IMG/VR virus record: IMGVR_UViG_3300005432_000333 | Location: 1 to 59,762 of that record | Source: a virus | Reading direction: 5' to 3' (one strand) | DNA: 59,762 bases | Part shown: positions 1 to 7,702 of the stretch, one piece after another | How the letters are laid out: each line of letters begins with the position of its first letter | Numbering within the stretch: the first letter of the stretch is position 1 | The notes under the pieces: model-generated | The model's input: the letters and a program-made list of their open reading frames with translations, nothing else | What the model was told of the DNA's origin: nothing | Database searches by the model: none | Position numbers and translations under genes: made by a program

Positions 1-269
1 ATCGCCGGAATGATTGCCATTGCAACAACGGCCCTTCCTGCTTCTTTGCCAACCAACCTAACCGTCAAGTCAGTCGCTACTACAACAATCGGAAATGTGA
101 ATGCCGCCGCCGCCAATGGGAACGATCCAAAAAATGGAAGTTCTGCTCCGGGGAATAAATCAAATCTGATTGTGACTAGATAATTCGATAAGGCAATAAC
201 TGCCGTGTGTAAAATTACTAGATTTCTTACAAGTGTTTTATCTACACCTGCCATTAATGTTTTGAACAT
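1..269 (-). CDS. yhhQ: Queuosine precursor transporter, YhhQ family (partial, 3' end outside window)
   Basis: Integral membrane protein expected to import a queuosine precursor base (preQ0/preQ1 or queuine). The 89 visible residues run from the start codon to the window edge. They match the YhhQ N-terminus: a first membrane segment (VILHTAVIALSNYLV), a second one, then the family motif TDLTVRLVGKEAGR at about residues 66-79, which E. coli YhhQ carries as TDLTVRIFGAPLAR. The ATG at 269 follows a strong AAGGAGG ribosome site. A sigma70-type promoter lies at 304-333. It sits in the same stretch as GTP cyclohydrolase, a QueD-like protein and a DpdA/TGT-like enzyme, which fits supply of a 7-deazaguanine base. 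The rest of the gene is not in the window. Confidence 0.8.
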   Translation of the reverse strand, partial: MFKTLMAGVDKTLVRNLVILHTAVIALSNYLVTIRFDLFPGAELPFFGSFPLAAAAFTFPIVVVATDLTVRLVGKEAGRAVVAMAIIPA

Positions 270-303
270 TAAGTCCTCCTTAAGGTTTAATTAATGTATG
301 CTA

Positions 304-333
304 ATTGTACTATGATTACCGCGATTGTGTCAA
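304..333 (-). promoter_or_regulatory. sigma70-type promoter for yhhQ
   Basis: Minus strand: TTGACA (333-328), 18-nt spacer, TACAAT (309-304). Unlike several other promoters here it leaves a normal leader of roughly 30 nt that contains AAGGAGG before the ATG at 269. Confidence 0.6.
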
Positions 334-346
334 CACAACCTTTAGT

Positions 347-805
347 TTATTTGTCCCACTCTTCCCATGGAAATACTATCCAACTGGGCACTTCGTCTTT
401 GTTGATCTCGTATCCATGGTAATCTACTTTTACTTCTGAAGGTTTGTTATGTATAAGTGCGGCAAATTTTATTCGTTCTTCATGTTTGCCAAAATTTTCT
501 TCTATATACTTGAATGTTGCACCAGAATCGTTTATGTCATCTATGATTAGTATTTTCTTTTGAAATGCAAATGCTTTTTCTAGCACACTTAGGTTTGGTT
601 TTGCTTTATGGTCTCTTAATCTTATATCTAGCACTTCGTGGGCAGTGTTTAGTCTGTGTGAAAGATATACTCCCGGTATGCAACCTCCCCTATTAATTCC
701 TAGTATAATGCTTGGCATCCAGTTGGAGTGCACCATTTTATCTTCTATTTGAATTAATGCATTACGCATCTGTCCTGTTGTAAAATAATTCTTCTTAACT
801 TCCAT
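347..805 (-). CDS. Phosphoribosyltransferase (purine PRTase-like)
   Basis: 152-residue type I phosphoribosyltransferase. The PRPP-binding loop ILIIDDINDSGAT lies at residues 85-97, and the C-terminal WIVFPWEEW resembles the W-x-x-FPW of xanthine/hypoxanthine-guanine PRTases. It would join a purine base to PRPP to make a nucleoside monophosphate. The substrate is not readable from sequence, but the GMP reductase next door makes guanine or hypoxanthine plausible. Its start overlaps the end of the next gene upstream by 11 nt, so it belongs to the operon that includes guaC and folE. The ATG at 805 is the only convincing start. Confidence 0.75.
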   Translation of the reverse strand: MEVKKNYFTTGQMRNALIQIEDKMVHSNWMPSIILGINRGGCIPGVYLSHRLNTAHEVLDIRLRDHKAKPNLSVLEKAFAFQKKILIIDDINDSGATFKYIEENFGKHEERIKFAALIHNKPSEVKVDYHGYEINKDEVPSWIVFPWEEWDK

Positions 806-1127
806 AATAATAATTTAAAATACCTAAAGAATAAATTGCTAATGATACTGCGTTTAAAACTATTAATGATCTGTCGTGCCACAGCATACCAACTATTAAC
901 CAACCTATAAATCCTAAATTTGCAATCCATAAATTCACAGGAAACATATTTGCAGAAGTGAAAAGCATTGCCACAATCAATGTGATACTACTTGCCCATT
1001 TGATATACCATGATAGGTCACCTCGAGGTGTAACTTTTTTGTAAACTCTTGATGAATTAAGGGCCTTGATCTTGTCGTCAAGTTTTTCTGTTATAGGTTC
1101 GATTGGTTTATTTGTCGTATTTTTCAT
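795..1127 (-). CDS. Small membrane protein, unknown function
   Basis: 110 residues: a hydrophilic N-terminus of about 40 residues, then three hydrophobic segments (about 43-60, 66-82 and 90-105) separated by a short WHDRS loop. No enzymatic motif is visible. Proteins of this shape (SWYIKW, then membrane segments, then a DR-x-LI loop) occur in marine T4-like phages, but I know no function for them. The gene overlaps its neighbours on both sides, so it is translationally coupled to guaC and the phosphoribosyltransferase. Confidence 0.65.
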   Translation of the reverse strand: MKNTTNKPIEPITEKLDDKIKALNSSRVYKKVTPRGDLSWYIKWASSITLIVAMLFTSANMFPVNLWIANLGFIGWLIVGMLWHDRSLIVLNAVSLAIYSLGILNYYYGS

Positions 1128-2157
1128 ATATCCTGTTTATAACATTATTTGTAGTCACGAAACTTGCACACTTGGGCATATCTTTCAATCTTCTTGCACC
1201 TATGTATGTGCAGGCACTTCTTACTCCGCCCAGTATATCTTCTACTGTGTGTTGCACAGGACCTCTGTACGGCAGACTTATTAATCTGCCTTCATTGCCT
1301 CTGTATCCATCTTTACGTTTGCCATGTTTTTCTCTTGCACGATCCGAGCTCATTCCGTAAAATTCTACTTTGCCGTCGACTATTTCCTGCTCTGACTCGT
1401 CATGGCCTGCCAACATGCCACCTATCATTACCATGTGGGCACCGCCACCAAATGCTTTGGCTATATCTCCCGGGTACACACAACCTCCATCCGCCATTAT
1501 GTGTCCATCTACACCGTTGGCCGCGTCAGCACAATCTAATATCGCACTGAATTGTGGTACGCCAACACCTGTCATTGTTCTTGTTGTACATACTGATCCA
1601 GGACCAATACCAATTTTGACAACATCAGCACCGTTGATAATAAGTTCTTCTGTCATTTCAGGGGTTACAACATTTCCTGCAACAATAATTTTTGTAGGAT
1701 ATTCATCACGTACCTTTTTAATAAAATCCACCATGTTCTGGTGATAGGCGTTTGCAACATCAACAGTGATCATTTTTATGTCAGGAAAACTTTTCAATAC
1801 ATCTTGCATTGTCTTCCAATCCTGTGCTTCCTTATCCCACATAATATTTGTGCCTGTGCAAACCGATACACTTTGTAACCTTACACCACTGCCAACTGCT
1901 TTCCGCCATTCTTCTATGCCGGTAGTTTTTGTGATCACAGTCATCATTTTGTACTCTTGCAATACTTTTGCCATTGAGAAGGTTCCAACACCATCCATGT
2001 TGCTCGCAAAGATAGGCAAGAAGTTCATCTGTTTGCCAGAGTTCCTAAATGTAAAGTTACGAGTCATGTCTACATCTTTACGTGATGACAATGTAGAACG
2101 TTTTGGTTGTAGTAGCACGTCCTCAAAATTCAATTTTGCGTCGTAATTAATCCTCAT
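1108..2157 (-). CDS. guaC: GMP reductase
   Basis: NADPH-dependent conversion of GMP to IMP. The 349-residue length matches E. coli GuaC (347). It is a TIM-barrel IMPDH/GMPR protein without CBS domains. The catalytic loop KIGIGPGSVCTTR puts the nucleophilic Cys at 190, and TGVGVPQ follows, which is the GMPR rather than the IMPDH form. The N-terminal LNFEDVLLQPKRSTLSSR and the phosphate-binding DGGCVYPGDIAKAFGGGA are conserved. Overlaps of 20 nt downstream and 11 nt upstream place it in one operon with folE. In a phage it may recycle guanine nucleotides from degraded host DNA or adjust the GTP pool for FolE; that role is inferred. Confidence 0.93.
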   Translation of the reverse strand: MRINYDAKLNFEDVLLQPKRSTLSSRKDVDMTRNFTFRNSGKQMNFLPIFASNMDGVGTFSMAKVLQEYKMMTVITKTTGIEEWRKAVGSGVRLQSVSVCTGTNIMWDKEAQDWKTMQDVLKSFPDIKMITVDVANAYHQNMVDFIKKVRDEYPTKIIVAGNVVTPEMTEELIINGADVVKIGIGPGSVCTTRTMTGVGVPQFSAILDCADAANGVDGHIMADGGCVYPGDIAKAFGGGAHMVMIGGMLAGHDESEQEIVDGKVEFYGMSSDRAREKHGKRKDGYRGNEGRLISLPYRGPVQHTVEDILGGVRSACTYIGARRLKDMPKCASFVTTNNVINRIYEKYDK

Positions 2158-2374
2158 CTTCTTGTTCCTTTGTTTTGCATACTTCTAAAATACTTTGATA
2201 GTGTTCCCATGCCTGTTTCAGTGCAGGATATTTTTCTCGCATATCCTCTTCTGGGTTTCCTAAATCTAAATCTCCAAAACTGTAAGTGAAACTGGTGTCT
2301 AGGTCTCCACCGTATGTTATTCCTTCGCTGAATCCCATCTCCAATTGTTGGTCTTTTTTAGATTTGCTAGTCAT
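2147..2374 (-). CDS. Hypothetical protein between folE and guaC
   Basis: 75 residues, hydrophilic and acidic toward the C-terminus, with no recognised domain, membrane segment or signal peptide. Its start overlaps the folE stop by 8 nt and its end overlaps the guaC start by 11 nt. It is therefore co-translated with two guanine-nucleotide enzymes. Any role in that pathway is a guess from position only. Confidence 0.6.
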   Translation of the reverse strand: MTSKSKKDQQLEMGFSEGITYGGDLDTSFTYSFGDLDLGNPEEDMREKYPALKQAWEHYQSILEVCKTKEQEDED

Positions 2375-3077
2375 GTCCCTTCATACTCATACAGATTTTG
2401 TAGAATTCATCTCTTGTAGCAGGATCTTCCTTGAATGCACCCAACATAATTGCAGTTGTCATGTCTGATTCGTGTTCTCTTACACCTCTGTGCGTCATGC
2501 AGTGATGTTCTGCTTTGACCACTACTGCAAGGTTGTCAGTCTTTGCATACTTTTTCAATTCATCTGCAATCTGTGTTGTCATCTCTTCTTGTATCTGCGG
2601 TCTCTCCACGATGTGATGTACGATCCTGTTGAATTTACTCAATCCAATAACTTCACCATTGGGAATTATACCTACCCAGGCATTACCCACAATGTTCTGG
2701 AAGTGGTGGGCACACGTTGATCTAATTGATATTGGACCACTGGTGTACATACTCTTGTAACCCATGTTGGGAAAACTTGTAACCCTTGGTGCTGGTTTGA
2801 ACCTACCACCAAATGTTTCTCTTATGTACATCTTGGCCACACGTTTGGCAGTTTCCTGTGTGTTGTGATCGTTTTCTGTGTCAATCACAAGGCTGTCTAA
2901 CACGCCTTGAAGTTTTTCTTGTACCTCTGCCTGCAATAGGTCCATCTCACCGTCCTCTATGAATTCTGAGATGTTGTCATTGGAGTGGAATCTCTTGCCT
3001 GCCTTCTGCAATCTGTCTTTTATCTTCTTACTGATAGGTCCTTCCGGAACCCAACTGTCTTTTAAGGAGTCGTCCAT
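2367..3077 (-). CDS. folE: GTP cyclohydrolase I
   Basis: Converts GTP to 7,8-dihydroneopterin triphosphate, the first step of both folate and 7-deazaguanine (preQ0) synthesis. 236 residues against about 222 in E. coli. Zinc ligands are present: C122 and H125 in STCAHHF, and C193 in HHCMTHRGVR. The IPNGEVIGLSKFNRIV and QIQEEMTTQIAD blocks are typical of the family. The first 45 or so residues are a phage-specific charged extension. It lies with GMP reductase upstream in metabolism and with QueD-like and DpdA-like genes in the same block. That argues for deazaguanine rather than folate supply, although thymidylate-related folate demand cannot be excluded. Confidence 0.95.
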   Translation of the reverse strand: MDDSLKDSWVPEGPISKKIKDRLQKAGKRFHSNDNISEFIEDGEMDLLQAEVQEKLQGVLDSLVIDTENDHNTQETAKRVAKMYIRETFGGRFKPAPRVTSFPNMGYKSMYTSGPISIRSTCAHHFQNIVGNAWVGIIPNGEVIGLSKFNRIVHHIVERPQIQEEMTTQIADELKKYAKTDNLAVVVKAEHHCMTHRGVREHESDMTTAIMLGAFKEDPATRDEFYKICMSMKGHD

Positions 3078-3307
3078 TATTCTACGTCCAATCTAACGAT
3101 ATGTTTTCTCAATGCTCTAACCAATTCTTCAATTTTGTCTATCACGGCAATCATGTCTCTGTCTGTGATATATTTAGATCTTTCTTTCAACTTGTCATAT
3201 TCTTTGATTGATATTTGCACCATAGGACCATAGTTGTCTTTGTGTCCCACACTCTCATTTTCCATAGAGGCGTCTAGTGCTCTTTGCTTTTCTTCTGAGT
3301 CTGTCAT
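3077..3307 (-). CDS. Hypothetical protein, helical
   Basis: 76 residues, charged, with a predicted helical C-terminal half (about 33-76) ending in a basic amphipathic stretch (VRALRKHIVRLDVE). No known domain recognised. The stop codon overlaps the folE start and the start overlaps the epimerase stop (positions 3304-3307), so it is part of the operon. Confidence 0.55.
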   Translation of the reverse strand: MTDSEEKQRALDASMENESVGHKDNYGPMVQISIKEYDKLKERSKYITDRDMIAVIDKIEELVRALRKHIVRLDVE

Positions 3308-4341
3308 TGTATCTCCTTCTTGTGAGTCTTGTTATACCATTTTACAGCAGTTGCCACCACGTTGTCAATAGAACTCTGTGCTGGTTCCCAACCTAAAATG
3401 CTTTTTACCTTTGATATGTCAGCGACCAGGTATGCTGGATCTCCCGGTCTGTTGTCATGTATCTCGATGTTCATAGCGCCTGCATGTTTCTGCACAGCAT
3501 CAAGCAATTCTTTGTTAGACGCAGGTGCTCCTGATCCTAAATTGAATACTTCTGACACTGAATTGTCATTGGCATAGTTCAACGCCTTAACGTGTGCATC
3601 TGCAAGATCCATTACATGGACATAATCTCTTACACATGAACCATCTGGAGTGTCATACTTGTCACCAAACATCTTGAACGTTTTACCTTGTTTGGCGGCC
3701 GCCACTGCAAGTGGTATTATATGTGTTTCACGATCTCTTAATTCTCCTACTTCTGCATCTGGATCGGCACCAGCCGCATTGAAATATCTTAAGCCAACAC
3801 TTGATAGTCCATATGCTCTCAAATAATCTTTGCATATCATTTCCATCATCAGTTTACTGGCTCCATAAGAACTAATTGGTTTTGCCCAGTCAGATTCTTT
3901 ACACATTTTCAATCCTGGATCACCATAAGTGGCCGCACTAGAACTATAAACAAATGTTTTCACACCACACTCTATCAACTTGTCTAGAAGTACAACAGTT
4001 GCAATAACATTGTTCTTATAATATTCCGATGGATTTACCACTGATTCGGACACAGAGGCACTGCCGGCAAAATGTATACAACTTGTTACATTGTATCTTT
4101 TTATTATCTCGTCAAGCCTGTCGATTTCCTGTGGTAGATTTATATCATATGATGGACCAAATGAAACAGGTTTGTGTTTTAATCTTAGATCTCTGTCTAT
4201 GGTTATTGGTGTGAATCCGTTCTTGACCAAAAACTTACAGGTATGTGAACCCACATATCCGGCTCCGCCCGTGACTAGCACTGCCTTGCTCAGACCTTTA
4301 ATACTTGGGCTCTGATACTGGTGTTCTATAGTGTTGTCCAT
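3304..4341 (-). CDS. galE: UDP-glucose/galactose 4-epimerase (NAD-dependent epimerase)
   Basis: Extended short-chain dehydrogenase of about 345 residues. It has the Rossmann motif VTGGAGYVGSH near the N-terminus, the YSSSAATYG catalytic serine region, and the YxxxK pair in SSYGASK (Y159, K163 with this start). It would interconvert UDP-glucose and UDP-galactose, or related UDP-sugars, in the cytoplasm. I chose the ATG at 4341 because GGAGAAGAG directly precedes it; an in-frame GTG at 4359 lacks a better site. It overlaps the glycosyltransferase by 44 nt, suggesting the two act in sequence: sugar nucleotide, then transfer to DNA, virion protein or host envelope. Confidence 0.88.
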   Translation of the reverse strand: MDNTIEHQYQSPSIKGLSKAVLVTGGAGYVGSHTCKFLVKNGFTPITIDRDLRLKHKPVSFGPSYDINLPQEIDRLDEIIKRYNVTSCIHFAGSASVSESVVNPSEYYKNNVIATVVLLDKLIECGVKTFVYSSSAATYGDPGLKMCKESDWAKPISSYGASKLMMEMICKDYLRAYGLSSVGLRYFNAAGADPDAEVGELRDRETHIIPLAVAAAKQGKTFKMFGDKYDTPDGSCVRDYVHVMDLADAHVKALNYANDNSVSEVFNLGSGAPASNKELLDAVQKHAGAMNIEIHDNRPGDPAYLVADISKVKSILGWEPAQSSIDNVVATAVKWYNKTHKKEIQ

Positions 4342-5464
4342 CTCTTCTCCATTGTTCACCCTTGCCTGTCATGATGTCTAACATTCTGTCGATTGTGCCG
4401 TTTGTCCAATCTGATATTTGACCCATACTAGGGGATGGTTTGCTTAATAGTAATTCTAACTTGTTCATTGCATCTTCCTGTGACCATGGCACATACAATC
4501 TTGTGTGGTCATTTGCAAATACTTCTGGGAAAGATCTGTATGCCGGAAAAAGAACATTACAGCCTAAAGCATCTGCTTCAGACACAGTGTTAGATGTCCA
4601 GTCCTGTAAAGCACAATTGAATAGTACTCTCGAATCAGCAAGTATATTGTAGTAATCATTTTTTTTCAAATTTTCATGAATTGTAAGTAATCCTTCTTTT
4701 TCTAGATATTTGGCTTCTTTCACGTAATAGTCATTGTTTGATCTCAAAGGACCACCCTGACATATTGCAAATTCTGTCTCTGGATGTTTCTTTTTATATG
4801 CTTGAATTAGATCCATAAAGAATTGTGGTTGCTTCTCTTGATCCCATCTTGCACCAAAAACCACTCTCTGTTTTCTTTCTATGAATGGCTTCTGTTCTAC
4901 TCTACCTTGAACCTCTTCTTTTCCAAAACTCAATCCTGATATGTTGTATATGGGTGCCTTCCAGTTTGCTATTCTCATGTTTGCCACCATTTCTTCATTG
5001 CTGGCCAATATTACAACATTTGGAATCTCGTTGCACATCTGCTCGTATAAACTCATCCATTTGCTCATACCCCATACGTGTACGAAATCATCAGGATCAA
5101 TTGCCTGTGCCAGACAACGCAAGTATATTGTTGGTCTGTACTTCTCAGGTGTCTGTTGTAAAATATAAGGAAGTGATTCCATTCCTGGTTGGAACATATC
5201 CTCAAAGAAAATTGCGTCCTTACTTGTGATCTCTCCTGCCTTCAGCATCTTGACCAAGTTCATCATCTGGCTCATGCTGAAATAACTTCTGCCATGTGCA
5301 TCTAGCACCTGTCCTGTTACTATTGCTTCTGAATCATCTATTGTTTCGCCTGGAACAATTTCATACTTCACGCCACGTTTGTCATATGCTCTTTTTGTCC
5401 AGTCAGTCAATTGAAAAGTGTATCTTGCTTGATAAGATTCTAATCCCATGTAAAATATCTTCAT
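4298..5464 (-). CDS. GT-B type glycosyltransferase
   Basis: 388 residues with two Rossmann-like halves, as in GT-B glycosyltransferases. The C-terminal half carries VVFGARWDQEKQPQFFMDLI, then NCALQDWTSNTVSEADALGC and NVLFPAYRSFPEVF. The spaced E...E pair there is the GT4-type nucleotide-sugar site. No signal peptide or membrane segment is seen, so it acts in the cytoplasm. The acceptor cannot be read from sequence. With galE next to it, DNA-base or virion glycosylation is possible. A relation to tRNA-queuosine mannosyltransferase-like enzymes was considered but cannot be shown by eye. Confidence 0.75.
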   Translation of the reverse strand: MKIFYMGLESYQARYTFQLTDWTKRAYDKRGVKYEIVPGETIDDSEAIVTGQVLDAHGRSYFSMSQMMNLVKMLKAGEITSKDAIFFEDMFQPGMESLPYILQQTPEKYRPTIYLRCLAQAIDPDDFVHVWGMSKWMSLYEQMCNEIPNVVILASNEEMVANMRIANWKAPIYNISGLSFGKEEVQGRVEQKPFIERKQRVVFGARWDQEKQPQFFMDLIQAYKKKHPETEFAICQGGPLRSNNDYYVKEAKYLEKEGLLTIHENLKKNDYYNILADSRVLFNCALQDWTSNTVSEADALGCNVLFPAYRSFPEVFANDHTRLYVPWSQEDAMNKLELLLSKPSPSMGQISDWTNGTIDRMLDIMTGKGEQWRRDGQHYRTPVSEPKY

Positions 5465-5482
5465 ACGTTTATTATAACTCCT

Positions 5483-5803
5483 TTAATCCCATTTGTCACT
5501 GAAATCTTTATACAAACTATATTCTGCTGTAAGTTCATCTCCGGCCTTGATTGTTTTGGTAGTCATTAGGTAATGTACTGGTAATTGATGCCAAAAACCT
5601 TTTACATTCCTACAATTCGGATTATCTGAATGATTGTAAAATGCTCCTAAGGCAGTTCTAATTGCTCCATGTGGAAAATTTTTATTCCGAATATGCACTA
5701 TTCCTAACACAACGTCAGCGTCGAAATCCTTTGTTGCAAATAGTCCGAGACCCTGCACATCAGATTCCCTCACAGTCAATCCGTCTGGTAATGGTTTATA
5801 CAT
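5483..5803 (-). CDS. SET-domain protein (putative protein lysine methyltransferase)
   Basis: Only 106 residues, essentially a minimal SET domain. GLGLFATKDF (18-27) is the N-terminal SET motif, YNHSDNPNC (56-64) the SAM/pseudoknot motif, and GDELTAEYSLY (88-98) the catalytic tyrosine motif. SET proteins of this size transfer methyl groups from SAM to lysine side chains; chlorella virus vSET is a comparable minimal example. There is no post-SET cysteine cluster. Its end is 19 nt from the glycosyltransferase start and its start overlaps the peroxiredoxin stop by 8 nt. The target (host or virion protein) is unknown. Confidence 0.8.
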   Translation of the reverse strand: MYKPLPDGLTVRESDVQGLGLFATKDFDADVVLGIVHIRNKNFPHGAIRTALGAFYNHSDNPNCRNVKGFWHQLPVHYLMTTKTIKAGDELTAEYSLYKDFSDKWD

Positions 5804-6347
5804 TTCCCCTTTTTGCTTTAAGGTCTTTCAAGAATTCCAACATGGTTTTTGCATCTGATACTTCAAATGGATCATTGTCTTCACTTGAATTGTTTTGTCC
5901 TTCTTCAACAAACTGTTTTACAATAGTTCCGTTTTCGACATACATAGAATATCTCCATGATCTCATTCCGAAACCCTGTGCCGGTTTGCTTACAAGAAAT
6001 CCTGCACCTTGTGTAAAAACACCTTCACCATCTCCTATTGGCTTGACCTTCTTGATATCTTGATTTTTAAACCAAGCATTCATTACAAAAGCATCGTTTA
6101 CTGAAAGACAGTAAATTTCGTCGACACCCTGTGCTTTGATTTCATCATACAGTTCTTCATAACCTGGCAACTGCTGTGAACTACAAGTGGGCGTAAATGC
6201 TCCTGGAAGTGCAAAAACGACAATTTTCTTGTTATCAAAAATTTCAACTGTGTCTACGTCTTTCCATTCACCACCTATAAATCCGCAACCACCTACTGCT
6301 GTGTCGTCGCCTGTTCTAGTTTTAAAATTTGTGTATGGTACTTTCAT
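5796..6347 (-). CDS. Peroxiredoxin, Prx5-like
   Basis: 183-residue thiol peroxidase reducing hydrogen or organic peroxides. The active-site block PGAFTPTCSSQQLPGY gives T52 and the peroxidatic Cys at 55. The YCLSVNDAFVMNAWFKNQ stretch is characteristic of the Prx5/redoxin group, and Arg in GMRSWRYSMYVENG is the supporting arginine. C80 could be a resolving cysteine. An AGGAGAG ribosome site precedes the ATG at 6347. With the superoxide dismutase at 21740-22294 it forms an oxidative-stress pair. Viral peroxiredoxins are uncommon. Confidence 0.88.
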   Translation of the reverse strand: MKVPYTNFKTRTGDDTAVGGCGFIGGEWKDVDTVEIFDNKKIVVFALPGAFTPTCSSQQLPGYEELYDEIKAQGVDEIYCLSVNDAFVMNAWFKNQDIKKVKPIGDGEGVFTQGAGFLVSKPAQGFGMRSWRYSMYVENGTIVKQFVEEGQNNSSEDNDPFEVSDAKTMLEFLKDLKAKRGNV

Positions 6348-6677
6348 TTATGTTCTCTCCTTTATAAGTTTTACTGTTCCTGTGTTTGTATGTTTTATTT
6401 TGTGATTATTTTGAATGGCAAGTTGCAAGAACGATTCGTATTTGTCTTCCTTAACCATAAGTGTAATACAATCTTCAAGATCGTCCCCTACTTCTTCGTA
6501 TCCTGCGTATGCCCAGATAAAGTCCTTGCCATACTTCATGCCAAGATTACCTGCCGTTGTGCAGATGTTTGCCACCGCATCAACTGTATCATATCCAGCA
6601 TTCAAGCCACCACCCTCTACGGGTAAATGTCCCATTCTAGTTGTTGCTCGTTTTTGTTGTATATGAATCTCTTTCAT
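6348..6677 (-). CDS. Hypothetical protein
   Basis: 109 residues with no recognised domain. The sequence contains GMKYGKDFIWAYAGYEEVGDDLEDCITLMV, which looks like a compact alpha/beta fold, and a basic C-terminus. It directly abuts the peroxiredoxin start and its own start overlaps the end of the QueD-like gene by one base. No membrane segment or signal peptide is visible. Confidence 0.55.
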   Translation of the reverse strand: MKEIHIQQKRATTRMGHLPVEGGGLNAGYDTVDAVANICTTAGNLGMKYGKDFIWAYAGYEEVGDDLEDCITLMVKEDKYESFLQLAIQNNHKIKHTNTGTVKLIKERT

Positions 6678-7150
6678 TATATTCCGCCCATTACTGGCAC
6701 TTCGTAAACCGCATGGCTTCCATTTTCACCATCTTCGCTTACGTCTATTTCAATTTTTCTTCCTGGATATCTTTTTGCTATCGCTGTGTATAAATCATCT
6801 GATATCATTTCACAAGATTTAAAATCAAGTTTCATTGTGCCATCTGCATACATATTTTCCATCCATCTTTTGAATTGTATGAACTCTATGTCCCTGTCGT
6901 CATGAAACACTTCTATGGCCACTTTGAAGTGGAATATGTGTCTGTGTGGATATCCTAGAAATGATACATCATACATATCACCAGTTTTTAATTTTGGATC
7001 GTCCAACGCCGCTGGATATTTGTGGATACCTTCTTTCCTGAATGTAACCCATATCATTTTTGATCCTTTTGCCGCTTGTTCCTTTAGTGCTTGTTCTCTT
7101 TTAGTCTCAACATCTGGAACATTATACATGTCATCTATTACGTTGCCCAT
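6677..7150 (-). CDS. QueD / 6-pyruvoyltetrahydropterin synthase-like protein (divergent)
   Basis: 157 residues. After a helical N-terminus of about 30 residues comes a segment resembling 6-carboxytetrahydropterin synthase. H43 and the HxH pair H69-R-H71 (PHRHIFHFKV, compare HGHNYxV) could bind zinc. C103-E104 in SCEMISDDLYTAIAKRYPG resembles the helix that follows the first strand pair, and IDVSEDGENGSHAVYE resembles the C-terminal ET-x-A-Y region. QueD uses the product of FolE, which is encoded 4 kb away. The ATG at 7150 follows GAGGAGAAACA and is preferred over an upstream in-frame start at 7240 lying deep inside the neighbouring gene. The family call needs a profile search. Confidence 0.5.
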   Translation of the reverse strand: MGNVIDDMYNVPDVETKREQALKEQAAKGSKMIWVTFRKEGIHKYPAALDDPKLKTGDMYDVSFLGYPHRHIFHFKVAIEVFHDDRDIEFIQFKRWMENMYADGTMKLDFKSCEMISDDLYTAIAKRYPGRKIEIDVSEDGENGSHAVYEVPVMGGI

Positions 7151-7668
7151 TGTTTCTCCTCTATTGGTTCGTCTTGTTTGTATTCTTTCCAAGATGTGAA
7201 TCCTGCTGACTGCTTGAAATGATTCATGCTCATCGTCCAAACTCCTGGATTAGTTTTGTTGAAATCGACATCATCAACCTTTATGCAAAGTTGATCATCT
7301 TCTTCACTATTTGGAAATATTACTGAACAGAATGGAATGAATTTTTCATTGTTCCATAACATATTAAATTTTTCTTTTACTTCTTTGTGTATGCTGTAAT
7401 CATAATCAACAGTTACAAAATAACCGTCCTCGATAAATTTTTTCATTTGTGCCAGTTGCATTCCGTGGTTATGCATGTATGTTCTGTTTGCACCATAGTA
7501 AATGGCTTCTGCATTTACCTTTTCCGCAATTTCTTTAATTTTATGAAATGTTAAATCGTTTCTTGCTAGGAATAGTGTCTGTTTGCCATATGCTGGAGTG
7601 TGTTCTACTTCCAATCCTGAAAATATACCTATACTATCACTCTTGCCTGTTTTGTAATCTCTGTCCAT
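7138..7668 (-). CDS. Hypothetical protein next to the QueD-like gene
   Basis: 176 residues, with an alpha/beta pattern: IGIFSGLEVEHTPAYGK, then a nucleotide-fold-like TLFLARNDLTFHKIKEIAEKVNAEAIYYGANR, then FVTVDYDYSIHKEV. There is no CxxxCxxC, so it is not a QueE radical SAM enzyme. It is the first gene of an operon: a consensus sigma70 promoter (7675-7702) ends 6 nt before its ATG, so the message should be leaderless. Its 3' end overlaps the QueD-like gene by 13 nt, making a role in the same pathway possible. Confidence 0.6.
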   Translation of the reverse strand: MDRDYKTGKSDSIGIFSGLEVEHTPAYGKQTLFLARNDLTFHKIKEIAEKVNAEAIYYGANRTYMHNHGMQLAQMKKFIEDGYFVTVDYDYSIHKEVKEKFNMLWNNEKFIPFCSVIFPNSEEDDQLCIKVDDVDFNKTNPGVWTMSMNHFKQSAGFTSWKEYKQDEPIEEKQWAT

Positions 7669-7674
7669 GTTTCT

Positions 7675-7702
7675 ATTATACTACAAATTACTTGTTTGTC
7701 AA
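7675..7702 (-). promoter_or_regulatory. Consensus sigma70 promoter abutting the start codon (leaderless)
   Basis: Minus strand TTGACA (7702-7697), 16-nt spacer, perfect TATAAT (7680-7675), then only AGAAAC before the ATG at 7668. The expected start site coincides with the A of ATG and no ribosome site is possible. The spacer contains an imperfect dyad ACAAA...TTTGT. Confidence 0.7.

Noticed and set aside
7138-7668. Possible QueE (7-carboxy-7-deazaguanine synthase)
   Set aside because: No CxxxCxxC radical SAM cluster motif and wrong size; kept as unknown.
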